Position numbers and translations under genes: made by a program. 64,000 nt of DNA from assembly GCA_033065855.1 (NCBI GenBank), contig JAVXUO010002923.1, positions 252,001-316,000 of the forward strand, given 5' to 3'. Below the pieces are notes generated by a model, which saw nothing but the letters and a program-made list of their open reading frames with translations, ran no database searches and was not told where the DNA came from. This document shows, one piece after another, positions 24,066-36,905 of this stretch (its first letter is position 1; each line of letters opens with the position of its first letter). Origin of the DNA: Escallonia rubra (Eukaryota > Streptophyta > Magnoliopsida > Escalloniales > Escalloniaceae).

Positions 24066-25669
24066 CACGTTTTCATCCTATGTCATATATTCACTTTTTC
24101 TTTCATAATAGGGAAGTTGGATATAGGATTTTGGTAAAATTCACAAGATGAACACAAGAGATGAAGAATAAAAAAGTTGACTGATACACTTAAAAAAGAA
24201 AAAATGAAGATTTAGGAAAGAAGAATCATGGAACGAATGTAGAGGACAAAGGCGAGGTGAAACACATATTTCTTGCAAAATTCGAAGATAGTACCTCAAT
24301 AGACCAGCTTGACCACATCATCAAGGGAGAAAACAGAGCTAGAACCTAAGCAAGAGCCATATATAAGCAAATTGACCCTTAACTATTTTTTGTTTGGAAT
24401 AACACAAACGAAGACAGAGAAAAAAAAAGGAACAAGAAATGGAAGTGGGCAAAGGTAAGGAGGAGCATGAGGGTGATTTGCGAGAGCTCACATGACATCA
24501 GTTGACCATCTCAAAGATTCATGGAAAGGAAGCTAACTGGGCAAACATGGTTGACCAAGTCAAACCTCGAACACTTATTGACAATTGACTAAATAATCAA
24601 ATGAATAAAAGGAAGATGGCTTTTGGTACGGCAATCAGACAAACTAATTCTGGCCGGCAATAGCCCTAAGGCCTTGCCTTTAACCTTAAATTTCAATTCA
24701 TGAGACCCACCCCCGAGGGGATGGGGCAAAACTCGTATCGACGTGACACGAGGTTGTCTCTTGTCCCTCGAAGCTGAGGCTCCTTACTCTCTAGCGAGAC
24801 AAATGGTCAGGCGGCCGAGAACAAGGAAGTGTTATGGTGGCTAGACCTCATTTTGAAACGTGCTATAACATACGAAGAACCTCGCAGCCTTTAGCAGTGT
24901 ACTACTACCTATCCCTGTGATGACAAGTGGTTCTCGCAGGGGTCAAAAGAGCATTTGCGTACATTGATCGTCCTTTGGGGGGACCATTACTCATCCCTCC
25001 ATTTTGACTAGGGGCAGACAAGGTACGCTCGAGCATGTTCCTCCTTCTTGTTCATACTAGTTGACTATGATTAAGTGGAGGCATTGAGGCTATACTTCAA
25101 TGTCATTACTCGCCTAAATAGCATGTGATTTCTCACGTGGTCTTACTTCCACTATTAGTACTAAATAAATACATCGCCTGAGCGCAAGAAAAAACAAAAA
25201 AACCTTTAACAGTGGCATAGCTATGCCAAAAAAACTTCACTTAAGAAATATTTATTTACCCATTTAAGCATAATCATTCTTGTTCAAAGATGACGTAAGA
25301 ATTAGATTGGCCAACTTATGGAGCGTGAAACAAAGCTAGAATTTGGACAAGGGCCAGAGGAGCCAAATTGGCACATGTCTCACTCTTAATGCAATGTTTG
25401 ACATTTTAACTAAGTGCAACCTCATGCTCATGCCACTTTATGCTTGCCCACACCTCGTCGTGCTATTTAGGTCCCATTTGTCACTCCTTATGCAATATAT
25501 TTGACATTTTACCTCAGTGGCACCTCATGCTTATGTCACTTTATGCCTGCCCATACCTTATCATGGTATTTAGGTGTCATTATCCTGCGGAAAACTGTTG
25601 TGGTTTTTCATGAGTCAGCTGGTTATTTTTTGTTTCAGTGATGCCTCGTGTTTACGCGAGCACTATTGT
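24066..25669. other. Intergenic DNA, no gene seen
   Basis: Mixed composition with a slightly GC-richer part at 24640-25000. Frames are closed and no TIR or LTR border was found. It contains one tandem duplication (25381-25590). Confidence 0.5.
25381..25590. repeat. About 101-bp tandem duplication
   Basis: CACTCTTAATGCAATGTTTG followed by CCTCATGCTCATGCCACTTT and ATTTAGGT at 25381-25475 is repeated as CACTCCTTATGCAATATATT… at 25482-25590, with scattered mismatches. Confidence 0.8.
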
Positions 25670-27428
25670 TAGAGATGTCAAACGGGCAAGGCGGCCCGCG
25701 CCCAGCCCGACCCGGCCCAAAAAAAGCCTGGGCCGGCCCGGCCCTATTATGAACAGTGTAGGCCCGAAATTTTAGGGACTTGGACTTGGGCTTGGACCAG
25801 GCCAAGGTTTCAGAAAAATGGCCCGCCCAAGCCCGGCCTTAAAAAAGCCCTAAAAAAGCCTAGCCCCGAAACAGGCCCAAAATTGGCCCAAACTCGGCTA
25901 TATTCCCCACTAATTCAAAAAATTCCACTTTTAACCCCCAACAACTATATAACGGCTAGTTTGGGGGGTATTTTGGTCCAAGTTAATTTCTTAAAATCTT
26001 TTAAGGTTTTTTACACTTTTACCCTCCCAACAACTATAAACGGCTAGTTGTTAGGGGTATTTTGGTCTTTTGTGAACTTTGAACTATCTAAAAATTCACA
26101 CCCTTCCTTTCTAATTTTTCACACAAATCTTCTTACTCTCTCTTATCTAAACATTCTACATTTCTACAAGCTTTGCTACTATTTTCCTCTCCAAATACTA
26201 CTCTTGCTAATTACTACTCTTGTTTATTAATTAGTACTTTTGCTAATTACTACTCATGTTTACTAATTACTGCTCGTGTTAAATTCTAATTACTAACTAT
26301 TCCTCTTATTCATTTGTTACTCTCTAATTATTTTGTTTACTAATTAGTAATTAGTGAATTCTTATTTATTAATTACTATTACAAAGTTATTTTTAATTAC
26401 TAACTCCGGCCAATTTTGAATTACTAATTACTCTTATTCCCTAGTTACTCTTCAATTCTTTTTAATTGTTATTTCTAATTACTTATTACTGCTCTAGTTT
26501 TATTTTTTCAATCTAGTAAAAAAGTTTAGCGTCAAATATGTCTGGACTACTAAAGAAATTCAGGCGTGGATCATCATCACGAAAAACACCACCACCAGGT
26601 CAAGCACCACCACCAGCACAAACACCACCACCACGGCCATCACGAACACCAATCCAAGCACCACCACAACCATTCGTTCCTGGACGAATGAGCTATAAAC
26701 TTTTATTGGCGCCATGTAGCAAAATCTGGAACATTTATTTAATGATGAAAGTGAGTTCAAGTATATCTTCCCCTTCCCCTTGTCTATATGTTTTGCCAAA
26801 TTAAAATCCTAGTTGCGGCCATGATTTGAAAAGAGGCTCCGTTTGACAAATGACAATGGCTCGATGACTAGACAAAATGTTAGTGATCAGAAAAATAAAA
26901 AAACATGATGTTAATATTGTAGATAATAATGTTTCGAGATTTTTAATATGAGTTAATGATTCCGACGATTGCAACCTCTTTGCAGTGGTCATGGTTTTAC
27001 AATAAAGATAAGGATGTGTATAGAAAAGGAGGAAGTAGACAAACTAATGAGAGAGTCACCCATGTTTAACTGCTAGTGCCCCTCTTGTGTAACGGGAACT
27101 GTATTACAACGTCAGTGGGGAACCTCTTACACTAGTTTCATTTGGCGATTGAGGCTTTTGATGTTGCTCCAAGTCTCCAACCATTTAATTTATAAATGTG
27201 AATAACAAGGAGTTAAGAATAGAGAAAAAACCACAAAAAAAATTGCGGCTGGAGCGGCCCAAGCCCGGCCCTAAAATATTGGGCCTAGGGCTAGGGCTTG
27301 GACTGGGCCCAAGTATACCAGTTTTCAGGCCCGGCCCGGCCCGGTTTTCACTTCTTTTGGCCCAATTTCGTTGGAGGCCCGTTGGGCTTGGGCTGGGCCG
27401 GCCCAAGCCCGGCCCATTGACATCTCTA
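25670..27428 (+). mobile_element. hAT element, internally deleted (copy 1)
   Basis: The ends are TAGAGATGTCAAACGGGC at 25670 and CCCATTGACATCTCTA at 27428, followed inward by GGCCCGGCCC-rich subterminal sequence in opposite orientation. The 8-bp target duplication is ACTATTGT (25662-25669) versus TCTATTGT (27429-27436), one mismatch. It encodes the start of the same hAT protein as the copy at 41925-44233 but lacks the BED finger and the transposase core. It is therefore a deletion derivative. Confidence 0.85.
26538..26804 (+). pseudogene. N-terminal fragment of a BED-type hAT transposase
   Basis: The frame starts MSGLLKKFRRGSSSRKT, followed by a Pro-rich stretch and PFVPGRM. This is nearly identical to the start of the hAT gene at 43131 (minus strand). 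After PFVPGRM the two sequences diverge and the frame soon stops. The BED zinc finger, catalytic core and dimerisation domain are absent, so no active transposase is made. The leader upstream (26040-26530) also matches the other copy. Confidence 0.75.
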
Positions 27429-27674
27429 TCTATTGTATTGTCAAAGTTTGACTCGCACCACCTCATGCTCGACAAAAAAATAAGTTGTTTTAGAAGATTT
27501 GTAGGAAGGGTATGTGTTTCTAGTTGAGGTTATGACCCATTAAATCTTTCCAAAAAGAAGATCGTCACTAGGTAGGAGTGACATCATTAAAATACTGAAA
27601 ACTTGGTACGACATCTTTAGTGACAAAAATATTTTGTCCTATTTTGAGTCATTTACATAATCATGCTATTGTCG

Positions 27675-28892
27675 CAGTGGCGGAGCCAGGATTTCACCCC
27701 AGGAGGTGCTAAAAATATATCGAAGTCAGTAAATTTTTTTATAAGTAAAATAGCACACAAAAAGTACAAATTTCGATAATACACAAAAAAACACATACTT
27801 AAAAGCATCCAAAAGGTCTTATTAAGTTTCATGAGAGCCACTAAATACTCTTTACAGCACAAAAGAAGCGAATACAATTAACAACCTAAAATTTTTGCTC
27901 TCTTTCTTTCTCTTCCCTTTGAATAGAGTTAGAGACACAATTGAAAATAGAGATGAAAAGAAACAGTACATCAAAAGAAGCAGTCATATAGATAGGCCAC
28001 ATGCCCGCATCCTATATCAAATTTAGCAGATATTTGTCACATAAGCAAAAACACATGGGGTGAAACAATTGTCCAACTTGTATGCTTAATGGCCAAGAAA
28101 GAAGTGCAGTTGGACTCCAATATACAATCAAGCATGTATAATCAAGTCTCTTTTACTGCACAAGACAAACACTAAACAAGCAAAAGTGCAAAACAATGCT
28201 ACTAACTTTCTTGCAAAAATGTTTACAGACTTACAGTGCGTCAGTATAATCAGACACACTTCACCATGCTTGCTCACATACTTTACCAGGTCTTTCCTAA
28301 TTGAAAATTTGCAAAAGTGAAGACACTAGACTGACAATTAAGGTAGCTTTAGCTATTCCAACCCCTCCTGCAAAGTTTTACCTATGCATATTTACAAGAA
28401 ACTGACCAACTATTGCTAAATCTGAAAGCAGGGTGGGTATCAGTTCAGCAGCCGGTATCAACTTGCTAGCCTCTCTCATATGCATTTAGGTAGGCTTAGT
28501 TTTTTTTCCCCCAAATAAGCGAGGTGGGGTCGATAGAATTACAAAGGGCTAATGCAATTTCCAGTTTTCAATTCGAAGTTCGAACCTTACCGGAGTTGTA
28601 GATCTACGTAGACTAGGCTAGATCTGGCCAGAGTTTGTGAGGTCGTGAGGGCCGCTGATCGCCGTCCGTGACCGGTGACTGAGGCTCAGGTGCCGTGCCC
28701 GGTGAGGTTCGTCACTTCGTCCGTCGGCTCGTAGATCTAGGCTAGATCTGGCCAGAGTTGGTGAGGGCCTTCAGGTTTCGACCGACGGACTGAGGCGCCC
28801 CGATGGTGAGGTGAGGCGCCGACCGCCGTGGCCGTGAGACACTGAGACGGTGAGAGGTCCACGGTCGTGAACTGAGAGAGTGAGAGGAGAAG

Positions 28893-28952
<60 letters not shown>

Positions 28953-29041
28953 GCGAGAGAAAAAAAATTATATATATATATTATTTCAAAATCTGAGGGG
29001 GTACATTAGCCCCCCCTCGTACAAGTGTGGCTCCACCCCTG
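27675..29041. mobile_element. Non-autonomous hAT-like element with GGAGCC termini
   Basis: The left end CAGTGGCGGAGCCAGGATTT pairs with the right end, whose reverse complement is CAGGGGTGGAGCCACACTTG. The flanks carry ATTGTCG on both sides (27668-27674, 29042-29048), i.e. a 7-8 bp duplication. It is 1367 bp with no transposase. It contains a GC-rich block at 28560-28860 (CTAGATCTGGCCAGAGT repeated at 28618 and 28743) and a (GA)n tract. Termini and TSD fit the hAT superfamily. Confidence 0.72.
28868..28950. repeat. (GA)n microsatellite
   Basis: A purine tract of GAGAGA with a few interruptions, inside the hAT-like element. Confidence 0.95.
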
Positions 29042-29048
29042 ATTGTCG

Positions 29049-31538
29049 GTGGTTCAGGATTGATGGTTTTAAGGAAAGTTCAAATATAGGTTTTCTTATA
29101 ATTATATGTCCTTTTATGGTTAATGGTAGTTGGGATTCTTGAGAAGACGTGTTGAAGCTATAGAAAAGGAAAAATATTTTTTTGTAAGACTTATCAAAAG
29201 TGTACATGAGTTACTCATGACATATACCTTCAGCGACAAATAACATGGATAAATTTTTGCAGTTTTATGTATTACCAAATACCATAGCCCATTATAGATT
29301 TGTAAGACGATCACATACTTGGGTTCCTATTGAAAGAAATAAGTGGCATGCAAACTATTCCTTTTCTTTTCGTTGTAGTCCCTGTACTTGATGAGCCACT
29401 CATAGTTTAGAGAGTAAGGGTACAAAGTAGAGCCATGGATCCTTGATCTAGGTCGGCTGGCCGAAGTAGGTGTGACATCAGTAGAGGGGTAGTATTGTGA
29501 GATACTGGAAAAGGAGAAAATTAGTGAGCTGGGGTTATTTGGTGAAGAGGTATAGTGTCAATTTTTATTTCAATCACATGCGAGTGAATTCTATGCTATC
29601 AGGTAGGGTTTAATCACGCATTTACCCCATCTAAACTATAATTATCGATCCTTTTGTGACTTGAAATTTAAATTTTGATAATATGTTAGTTACATCATGT
29701 CATGTTTTGTCAATCGTAATTGTATTTATCTTCTCTTTTCTACTTCGGATCAATCATAATGATTAGACTTATTTGATTAAGGGTCTGATTGTCACGTCTG
29801 AATTACTTTAGCCTCAGTTGATTTACTGTTTTTAAGGGACTTGTTGATGCTTCAAGACCCTAATTACATTCTTCAGCATTATGAGTAATTGAATATACAG
29901 TTCTCTGCGATTTTAAAATATTGCGTTAATTCACAATCTTTTTATTTCTAATTTTTACAATAACTTCAAGAGTTCGTATCTTCTTTGTTCTTTGTCTTGC
30001 TTCTATGCTCCTACACACATTGAAAATCCCAAACCGTTTCTTTGTAGTTTTGAGTTTTCTCAAAATTCTATCGATAAATATTCAAAAATAGCTTTGAACA
30101 ATTCTATGCTTATGCTTTTGACAATTCAAGTGAGCCAACTTCGATTTGCTTTATCTTTTTCGTCTCTCGTTGGCTTTTCAGTAATTACAAACTATTAGAA
30201 ATCCTTAAAGAGTCTTATTTAACTTTATACTTTTATGTTTTATAAGATTATTCTATTTTCTTCGTCGAAATTGAGTTTGCAAATTATTGGTCAGTGCAGA
30301 AGTTGTTGCTTTTGACACTACAAATCAGCCAATTTGATTTGCTTAATCTTATTCATTTCGTATTATTTTTTATGATCATGCACATTATGCAAGCTGGAAG
30401 AAGTCCTTTTTAACTTAATGTTTTGAGTTTTCTTAAACTCTGTACATTTCTTTGTTGAAGTTGCCCTTGATTAAGACTATTTATGTATCATCATGTGAAC
30501 GAGAATGACTTTGTTGACTTAAATTTAGTGGACATGTGTATCTATATCCTAGTTAGCCATATCACAGTATATGTGACTTATCTGTTTTCGATTTACTCAT
30601 CTAGATTGGAATGTGGCTTAGCTGAGCGGAATGAGATAGAGATCGTGAACTTATTTTCTGAATCTTGTCCAACCCACGTGTGAGTGATGGCACGTGTGAC
30701 ATTTTTTAACGGCTCCCTAGGTTATGTCTCTATACTAATTGATATTAAGTATCTGATATATTTGAAAACATTTCGAAGTTATCTGAACTATTACTCAATC
30801 TATTGGAGTCCTTTTGAAAGTATTAAATATTGTTATTTGAAGTATAAAATTATTTTGAACTTAATTTCGTATCGATTCGAACGCATTAAAACCTTTTGAC
30901 CCTGTGAAAATGCAGTTATGGGAATTCGTTACTTTGACGTTGTATTGTCCACTGGTACAATCTATTTGATTTTGTTTGTTAATCTGTTTTTTATTTAAAA
31001 GTTGTTAATGCATTGATTTTTGTATTCCCCATTCACCTTGATATCGTATTTTATCAACTCCAAGTACTATTATTGATATAACGTGCTTTTTTAAAAAAAA
31101 AAATCTTCTTTGATAGATTGTAAGAGTTGACTAAAATAGCTTTTTTTGTATTTTGAAAGATTATACAGATGCCAGTTACTAAAGAATATGGAAGTGATAT
31201 TAGATCGAAAGTTTTACGGTGTATAAAACATTACGCTATATCTTTAAAGGTATTTATGGTGTTTGAATGATTAAGATTTTGTAAGTAGCTTGTCCGGATC
31301 TCTTCGAAGATTCGAGTCATCACAATTAGTTGTTTGACTTATACCTCGTGCTTGATAGATGTCTTGTTTTAGCCTCAACACATCGAATTATGAGCCTTGC
31401 CACCCTTCTTAGGTGGCTCATTTGATTTCTTTACACGTCATTGACTATATAACTAGCCCTATGAGTTCCTTTAAAAACATTCCAAGTGAGCTTTGACGTG
31501 AGAGAGAGAGAGAGAGAGAGAGAAACTATACTTCGTAA
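29049..31538. other. AT-rich intergenic DNA, no gene seen
   Basis: Several 60-70-codon frames occur on both strands but none has a domain or splice support. A (GA)n run sits at 31499-31523, just left of MULE1. Confidence 0.55.
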
Positions 31539-31547
31539 AAAGAAAAA

Positions 31548-31657
31548 GGGAAAATTGCGTAAAATATCCTTGTGGTTTGGGGTAGTTGCAAAAAGACCCA
31601 TCCCGTTACAAAAATTGCAAGAAGACACCTAAGGTTTAAAAAGTGTTACATCCGTCA
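31548..31657 (+). repeat. MULE1 left terminal inverted repeat
   Basis: 110 bp from GGGAAAATTGCG to ACATCCGTCA, matching the right TIR over its whole length with few differences. Confidence 0.95.
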
Positions 31658-31984
31658 ATAAATCCGTCTGTTTTAACCGCGTTTGTGGTAAACCCGCCTG
31701 AGTGGCAAGTGTCACTGCTAAATAATTTTTTAAATGTCGTTTTTGCCCCTGGATACCTCTTTGGACCAATATAACCGTTGCAAGCAAGAACCCTACGCAG
31801 GAAAAGATGCTCACAGAAAAATTGGTGCCAAAGAACTTTGTTCAGCTTGATTTTTAAGCTCAAATTGAGGAAATTGAAGGTATGAGACCCTGTTTTGTGT
31901 TCAAAGTAATTGTTTTCTTTTAATGTTCTTCTAGTGTTGTTTTTGCACACCAAGTGTTTGATGAAATGACACAATGGCTAGGTA

Positions 31985-32359
31985 ATGTCTTCTTCAAGCT
32001 CATCTGTTCAACGTGGGCATATGGTTGACATAAGATATTCATGGAAGCTTTGTCCTTGTGGTAAGAGAGCTAAGATAAAAGTTGTTGAAGATGAGAAGAA
32101 AGCAAGCTGTGGGAAGCTTTTTTATGTATGTGACAAAGGAGAATGCAACTTCTGGGCTTGGTGTCAACCCTATAATGCAAGCCAAGATGATAAGAGAGGA
32201 AGCATTAGGAGAAACTCTATGGGTTTAGGTGCTCAAATTTGTGGTTGTAGGTGTAATGAATTGGCTACCAAACTTGAAGGAATTGAAGCTATTGTGAAGT
32301 TTATGAAGTTGTTTATTATTGGGGGATTTATGTGTACCTTTCTTATGTTGTTTAAATGA
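31985..32359 (+). CDS. MULE1 second gene: GRF-type zinc finger protein with C-terminal membrane segment
   Basis: An intact 124-residue frame in a single exon. Residues 20-60 form a GRF-type zinc finger: CPCG (Cys23, Cys25), LFYVC (Cys49), then ECNFWAW (Cys54 and the aromatic box). Residues about 88-104 could form a short amphipathic helix, and residues about 105-122 (FMKLFIIGGFMCTFLML) are a strong hydrophobic, probably membrane-spanning, segment. It starts about 330 bp inside the left TIR, faces the transposase gene, and is probably driven by the left TIR. GRF fingers are known as single-stranded nucleic-acid-binding modules in some proteins; any role for this protein in transposition is inference. 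Plant genomes contain many GRF-finger genes annotated as hypothetical. Confidence 0.8.
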   Translation: MSSSSSSVQRGHMVDIRYSWKLCPCGKRAKIKVVEDEKKASCGKLFYVCDKGECNFWAWCQPYNASQDDKRGSIRRNSMGLGAQICGCRCNELATKLEGIEAIVKFMKLFIIGGFMCTFLMLFK

Positions 32360-32754
32360 ATATTTACAATGATCAATTACTTGAGGCATTGTTATGAAGA
32401 TTTAATGTTTATGCATAATGGTTATGCTTGTGTAATGTTTAGGCTGCAAAAGTATACAACATTTTTAACTGCACTCACAAAACTAATCAAATTTCTAAAG
32501 TTAAATGTATTCCAAAATGCTATCCACAATATTCCAAAGCATAGTTTACATGTTAATTTCCAAATGCTATACACAATGGACAATGGCCAATGCTACAAAA
32601 TGAATGGCCAATGCTACAAAATGGCCAACGCTACATTCTGCCCCAAGGTTTTTGCTACAAAATGGATAATGCTGTTGTTTTACAAAATGGTCCTATATAT
32701 ACCACATTCTGCCCCTATCAAAATAGTCCAAAAACACTATCATCACTCTTGTAC

Positions 32755-35700
32755 TCACTTATGCCCCTTGTCTCTTGCAGCCTGTTCTTTACTCATGTTC
32801 TTAGTAGCTTTGGCTATTGATGTAGTGCCTTTGGCTGCTTTTGATCCCCTTCCCAAAGCAGCAGCTGACATGGACCTTCCTCTGGTTGTGTCAGCCATGA
32901 CAACTCCTCCAGTGCTACCTTGGGGCCTTAGATTGGTTGGAGCTGTTGGGGGCCTCTGACTTACAGCTCCAGGTGGAACCCAGGTAGCTCTTGTCTATGG
33001 CAACAAAATAGAAAGACATATATTCTCAGAAACCATTTTTCAAACACCAAATCATAATCAATCTTTGCAGGAGTTGATCTGTACCTGTGAACCAGTTGTT
33101 TGTGGTCTTGGTGGAGGAGTTGGCTGTGAAACAGCTGGCCCTGGTGGAGGAGTGGGCTGTGAAATAGGTTGTGGCCTAGGTGGAGGAATGGGCTGTGAAA
33201 TATGTTGTGGCCTAGGTGGAGGAGTGGGCTGTGAAATATGTTGTGGGCTAGGTGGATGAGTTGGCTGTGAGACAGCATGTGGCCTTGATGGGGGAGTGGG
33301 CTGTGGAGGAGTAGGCTGTGGAGTGGGCTGTGGAGGAGTTGGTTGTGGCTGTGGAGAAGTTGGCTGTGCTACTGATGGATTGGGAAGTCTTCTTCCCTAA
33401 AGAGTTAACATTAAAAAAAAACCATATGAATACATGATCCAAATTATTAAGAAACTTGATCCAAATTAAACTTGAGAGGGCTTTTTGAAACATTAACAAA
33501 ATATCATATGGCTTGTTGAGACATTAGTAAAACGTCAGGTGCCTCTTTGCAACACAATACATTATCAAGGTGTTGATTTGCAACCACAGAAGGTGTTTAT
33601 TTGCAATAATGTTTTAACAGTGGGTGCCTTTCTAATGTAGACTCTCAGTCCCCTAAACATAACAGCACAACAAAAAAACACAGGCTTTGCATTACCAAAT
33701 TGCACATGTGATTAAGAAATTACCCTTTTCCTTTTGGCTGGAGTGACAGTACTGTCCACTGTCTTTTCTTTTCCTTTGCTTGTGTTGGACTGTAAGAAAA
33801 AGAAAACATGGCCCACATTAAGCAAATCACAAGAGTTTTATTTGGCCCAGAGAATGTTAAAAGAGTAAGATAACAAAAATTTGACTGGGCCACACCTGAT
33901 GAGGTTCTCTTATAAGTCTAGACTGTGGATGGGCTGGTCCTTTGCATGACCTTTTGTTGTGACCCCTCTCCAAGCATCTTGCACATGTGACATACTTCTG
34001 GCTCCTGCTCACTGTAGCAGGATCTCTAGGCTCATCATCACCTTTTCTCCTAAGCTTTTTGGGCCTGCCTGGTGGTTTTCTGTAGCTAGGTGGAGCCAAA
34101 GCATCCAAACCAGTGACCACCCATGCATTCTCACTTGGAACATGATGTATCATACTGCCATAAGCTCCCAAATAAACATCCTTGCTATAGCAATTGTCTA
34201 CATATGCTTCAGGCCTCTCTCTGTTCACAAATATGGCAGCCACAGCATGACAGCAGGGTATCCCAGTGAGATCCCACATCCTACAATTACAAGTCCTTGC
34301 AGCCAAGTTCACAATCCTAGTTTTATTAAAATGCTCCACCTCAAACTCCAGCTGACCAGACCAACTTGCAAAACAGTTCCTAGCTTCTGCCACATTACAC
34401 TCCAACTTCCTAACAATATTAGGACATATTGCACCCTCATATTTCTCCATCCCTTTCTTCTTTATCTGCAATCTGTTCATCAAATTTTTTCTTATCCATT
34501 CAAGCATGCTAACAATTGGCAAGTCCCTTGCTTCCATAATGTATGCATTAAATGACTCACTTAGATTATTCACAAGTGAATCACACTTGGCATGGGTACT
34601 GAAGTGGGATCTTGACCATTGACTGGGATGTAATGGTTCTAAATAATTCATAATTTCTCCATCTTTATCTAAATTCCTTAGCTTCCCAATCCAGTAATTG
34701 AAATCATTAACTGTTCCTACCCTGACAGCATTCCACAGATAGTCCTTCACCTCTTTACCACCTCATTTCTTTTAAAAATTTGCATACAAGTGTCTCATAC
34801 AAAATCTATGCTCTGTGGTAGGTAAGAGATCCTTAAATGACTCCACCAAACCTTTCTGTCTGTCAGAAATAAATACCAAGCTCTCACTACCCCCAAGATC
34901 ATCAATCAGTTCTGTCAAAAACCAAGACCAATTATCCCTGGTTTCTGCCTCAACAACAGCTACAGCAACTGGGAACATGTTGTCATTCCCATCCCTAGCC
35001 ACAGCAGACAACAATTAACCACAATAAAGGCCCTTTAGATGACAACCATCCAGTCCAATAAAGGGCCTGCAGCCTGCCAAAAATCCAGTTTTGTATGCCT
35101 CAAATCTAACATACACCCTCTTGAAAATAGGTGCCAGATCTGGACTTAGCCTAACTGTCTCAACTTTGAAACATGTGCCAGGGTTGTGCTTCTGCAATGT
35201 TGCCCCATAATCCCACAGTCTTGCAAATTGTGCCTTGGTGTCCCCCTTTAGTTGTTCTCTAGCTAACCTTTTTTCCCTATATATCTTATGCTTGCTTACA
35301 TTAGCAAACATGTCTCTATAAAATTCTTTTTTCATAGCCCCTACCTTCTAGTTGGGGTCATCTCTTAACTTATCCTTATACCTCTGTGCAAGATACTTAA
35401 CACTAATCAAATGGTTATTGTAGTCCCTCCCACACTGTGATCTGGTATAAAGGTCTTAATTTTCCATGTAGTGGTTCCCTGCATGGGAGAAGCATGAACC
35501 CTAAAGTCACAGTTCTCATATTTACAAACACATGTAATCATTTTGCTATCATTGTGCTGGTAGTCAAAGTCATACCCCTGTCTAATGCTCCAATCCTTAA
35601 CAGTAGCTTTAAGCACTTCCCTATTTGGAAACATCAAGCCAACCTGCAATGTTGGCCCATCCCTATGGTTCAAGTCATCAGCAAAAAAATCTGGCCACCT

Positions 35701-36905
35701 ATTTCCATCTTGATCTTCATCTGAGTCATGAACACTCATCAAATCATCTTCTTCCTCACCCTCAAAATACCAGTCTTCAGGGGGATCATTGCTATGACCC
35801 CTCTGCTTAGGGTTAGTGGTAAATATGTCATCATCTCCTGGCCCCTCTAAATCTTCACCCAACTCAGGAATTGTAGGGTCATCAGGCTCTGCACCATCAT
35901 CATCAGCATTCACACCACCACCATCAGTCCCTTCACCCTCAACATTTCCTTCACCCTCAGCATTCACACCACCCTCAGCTGTCAAACCACCATCAGTTGT
36001 CTGTTCACCAACAACACCAGTGTCTAACACACTCTCAGTGACACCGGCATTAGTATTCACACCACCATCAGTTGTGTGTTCACCAACACCAGTGTCCAAC
36101 ACACTCTCAGTGACACCAGCCTCAGTATTCACACCACGATCAGTTGTTTGTTCACCAACACTAGTGTCCAACACACTCTTAGTGACATCAGCCTCAGTAT
36201 TCACACCACCATCAGCATTTTGTTCACCCACCCCAGTGTTCAACACACCCTCAATCACACCACCAACATTTTGTTCACCAACCCCAATGTTCAACACATT
36301 CTCAGTCACACCACTTTGAGTACCTTGACCAGCCTCAGTAGCTACACCCTGAGTAGCTTCACCCTGAGTACCTTCACCACCCTGAGTAGCTTCACCCTGA
36401 GTACCTTGACCAAGATCAGGTGCTTCACCCTGAGTACCTTATCCTTGAATACTTTGCCCAACATGAGTAACTTCAACACCCTGAGTACCTTGCCCAGCAT
36501 CAATAACATCCCCATCCCCTATTTCCACATCACCATCACCTACTGGTGTAGACCCATCTCTTATTACAAGGTGGGGATGATTATTATCTACAACTGTTAT
36601 GGGATCCATGCCCCTTATGACATATATGACTACATTGTGACCATGATAATGGTACAATGCATCATTTAAACCCTTATCATCAAGTATTAACATCAACCCA
36701 TTGTTAAATGTCTTTCCAGGTATCCTATAAGTCATGGTGCTAGTAGCAGGTAATCCTAAACTCAAGCACATATCTAGAAGCTCCCAGTATGAAAGGTAGT
36801 CAGGGTCACATTCAAACTGTTCTACTTTGTCTCCAGTCCAAGACCTATTGGGTGGATCTGTAAAAACCCCCCATGATGAATTTCAATGGTGATTTTGCCT
36901 GACAT
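32755..36905 (-). pseudogene. MULE1 transposase (MuDR family), broken
   Basis: The start MSGKITIEIHHGG at 36905 opens a PB1-like N-terminal domain. An indel in a G-run near 36870 breaks the frame, which resumes at DPDYLSYWELLDMC. An acidic Val/Thr/Glu repeat region follows (about 35870-36430). Then come the MuDR DNA-binding domain (LMFPNREVLKATVKDWSIRQ, about 35640), the MULE transposase core with GLDGCHLKG (about 35055) and FISDRQKGL (about 34870), a SWIM finger (CNCRMWDLTGIPCCHAV, about 34260) and a zinc knuckle (CARCLERGHNKRSC, about 33950). Pro/Gln-rich C-terminal exons (33065-33400) follow, ending at a stop at 32755. Damage: a frameshift near 35420, and stops at about 35347, 35014, 34769 and 34760. 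It cannot encode a full transposase. Confidence 0.92.
33065..33400 (-). repeat. Repeated Pro/Gln-coding segment of MULE1 transposase C-terminus
   Basis: On the minus strand the units read SQPTPPPRPQHI with small variations. On the plus strand the repeat is GGTGGAGGAGTGGGCTGTGA, six to eight imperfect copies. The stretch forms a low-complexity C-terminal tail of the transposase. Confidence 0.75.

Noticed and set aside
29992-30899. Three successive 66-71-codon plus-strand frames
   Set aside because: AT-rich, no shared frame, no splice logic and no recognisable domain.
32369-32959. 196-codon plus-strand frame after the GRF gene
   Set aside because: Its second half is antisense to the last transposase exon of MULE1 and the first half is low-complexity spacer repeats.
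33959-34555. 198-codon plus-strand frame
   Set aside because: It is antisense to the SWIM-finger part of the MULE1 transposase, whose domains are clear on the minus strand.
35816-36669. Long plus-strand Ser/Thr/Pro-rich frames
   Set aside because: They are the opposite strand of the acidic repeat linker of the MULE1 transposase.
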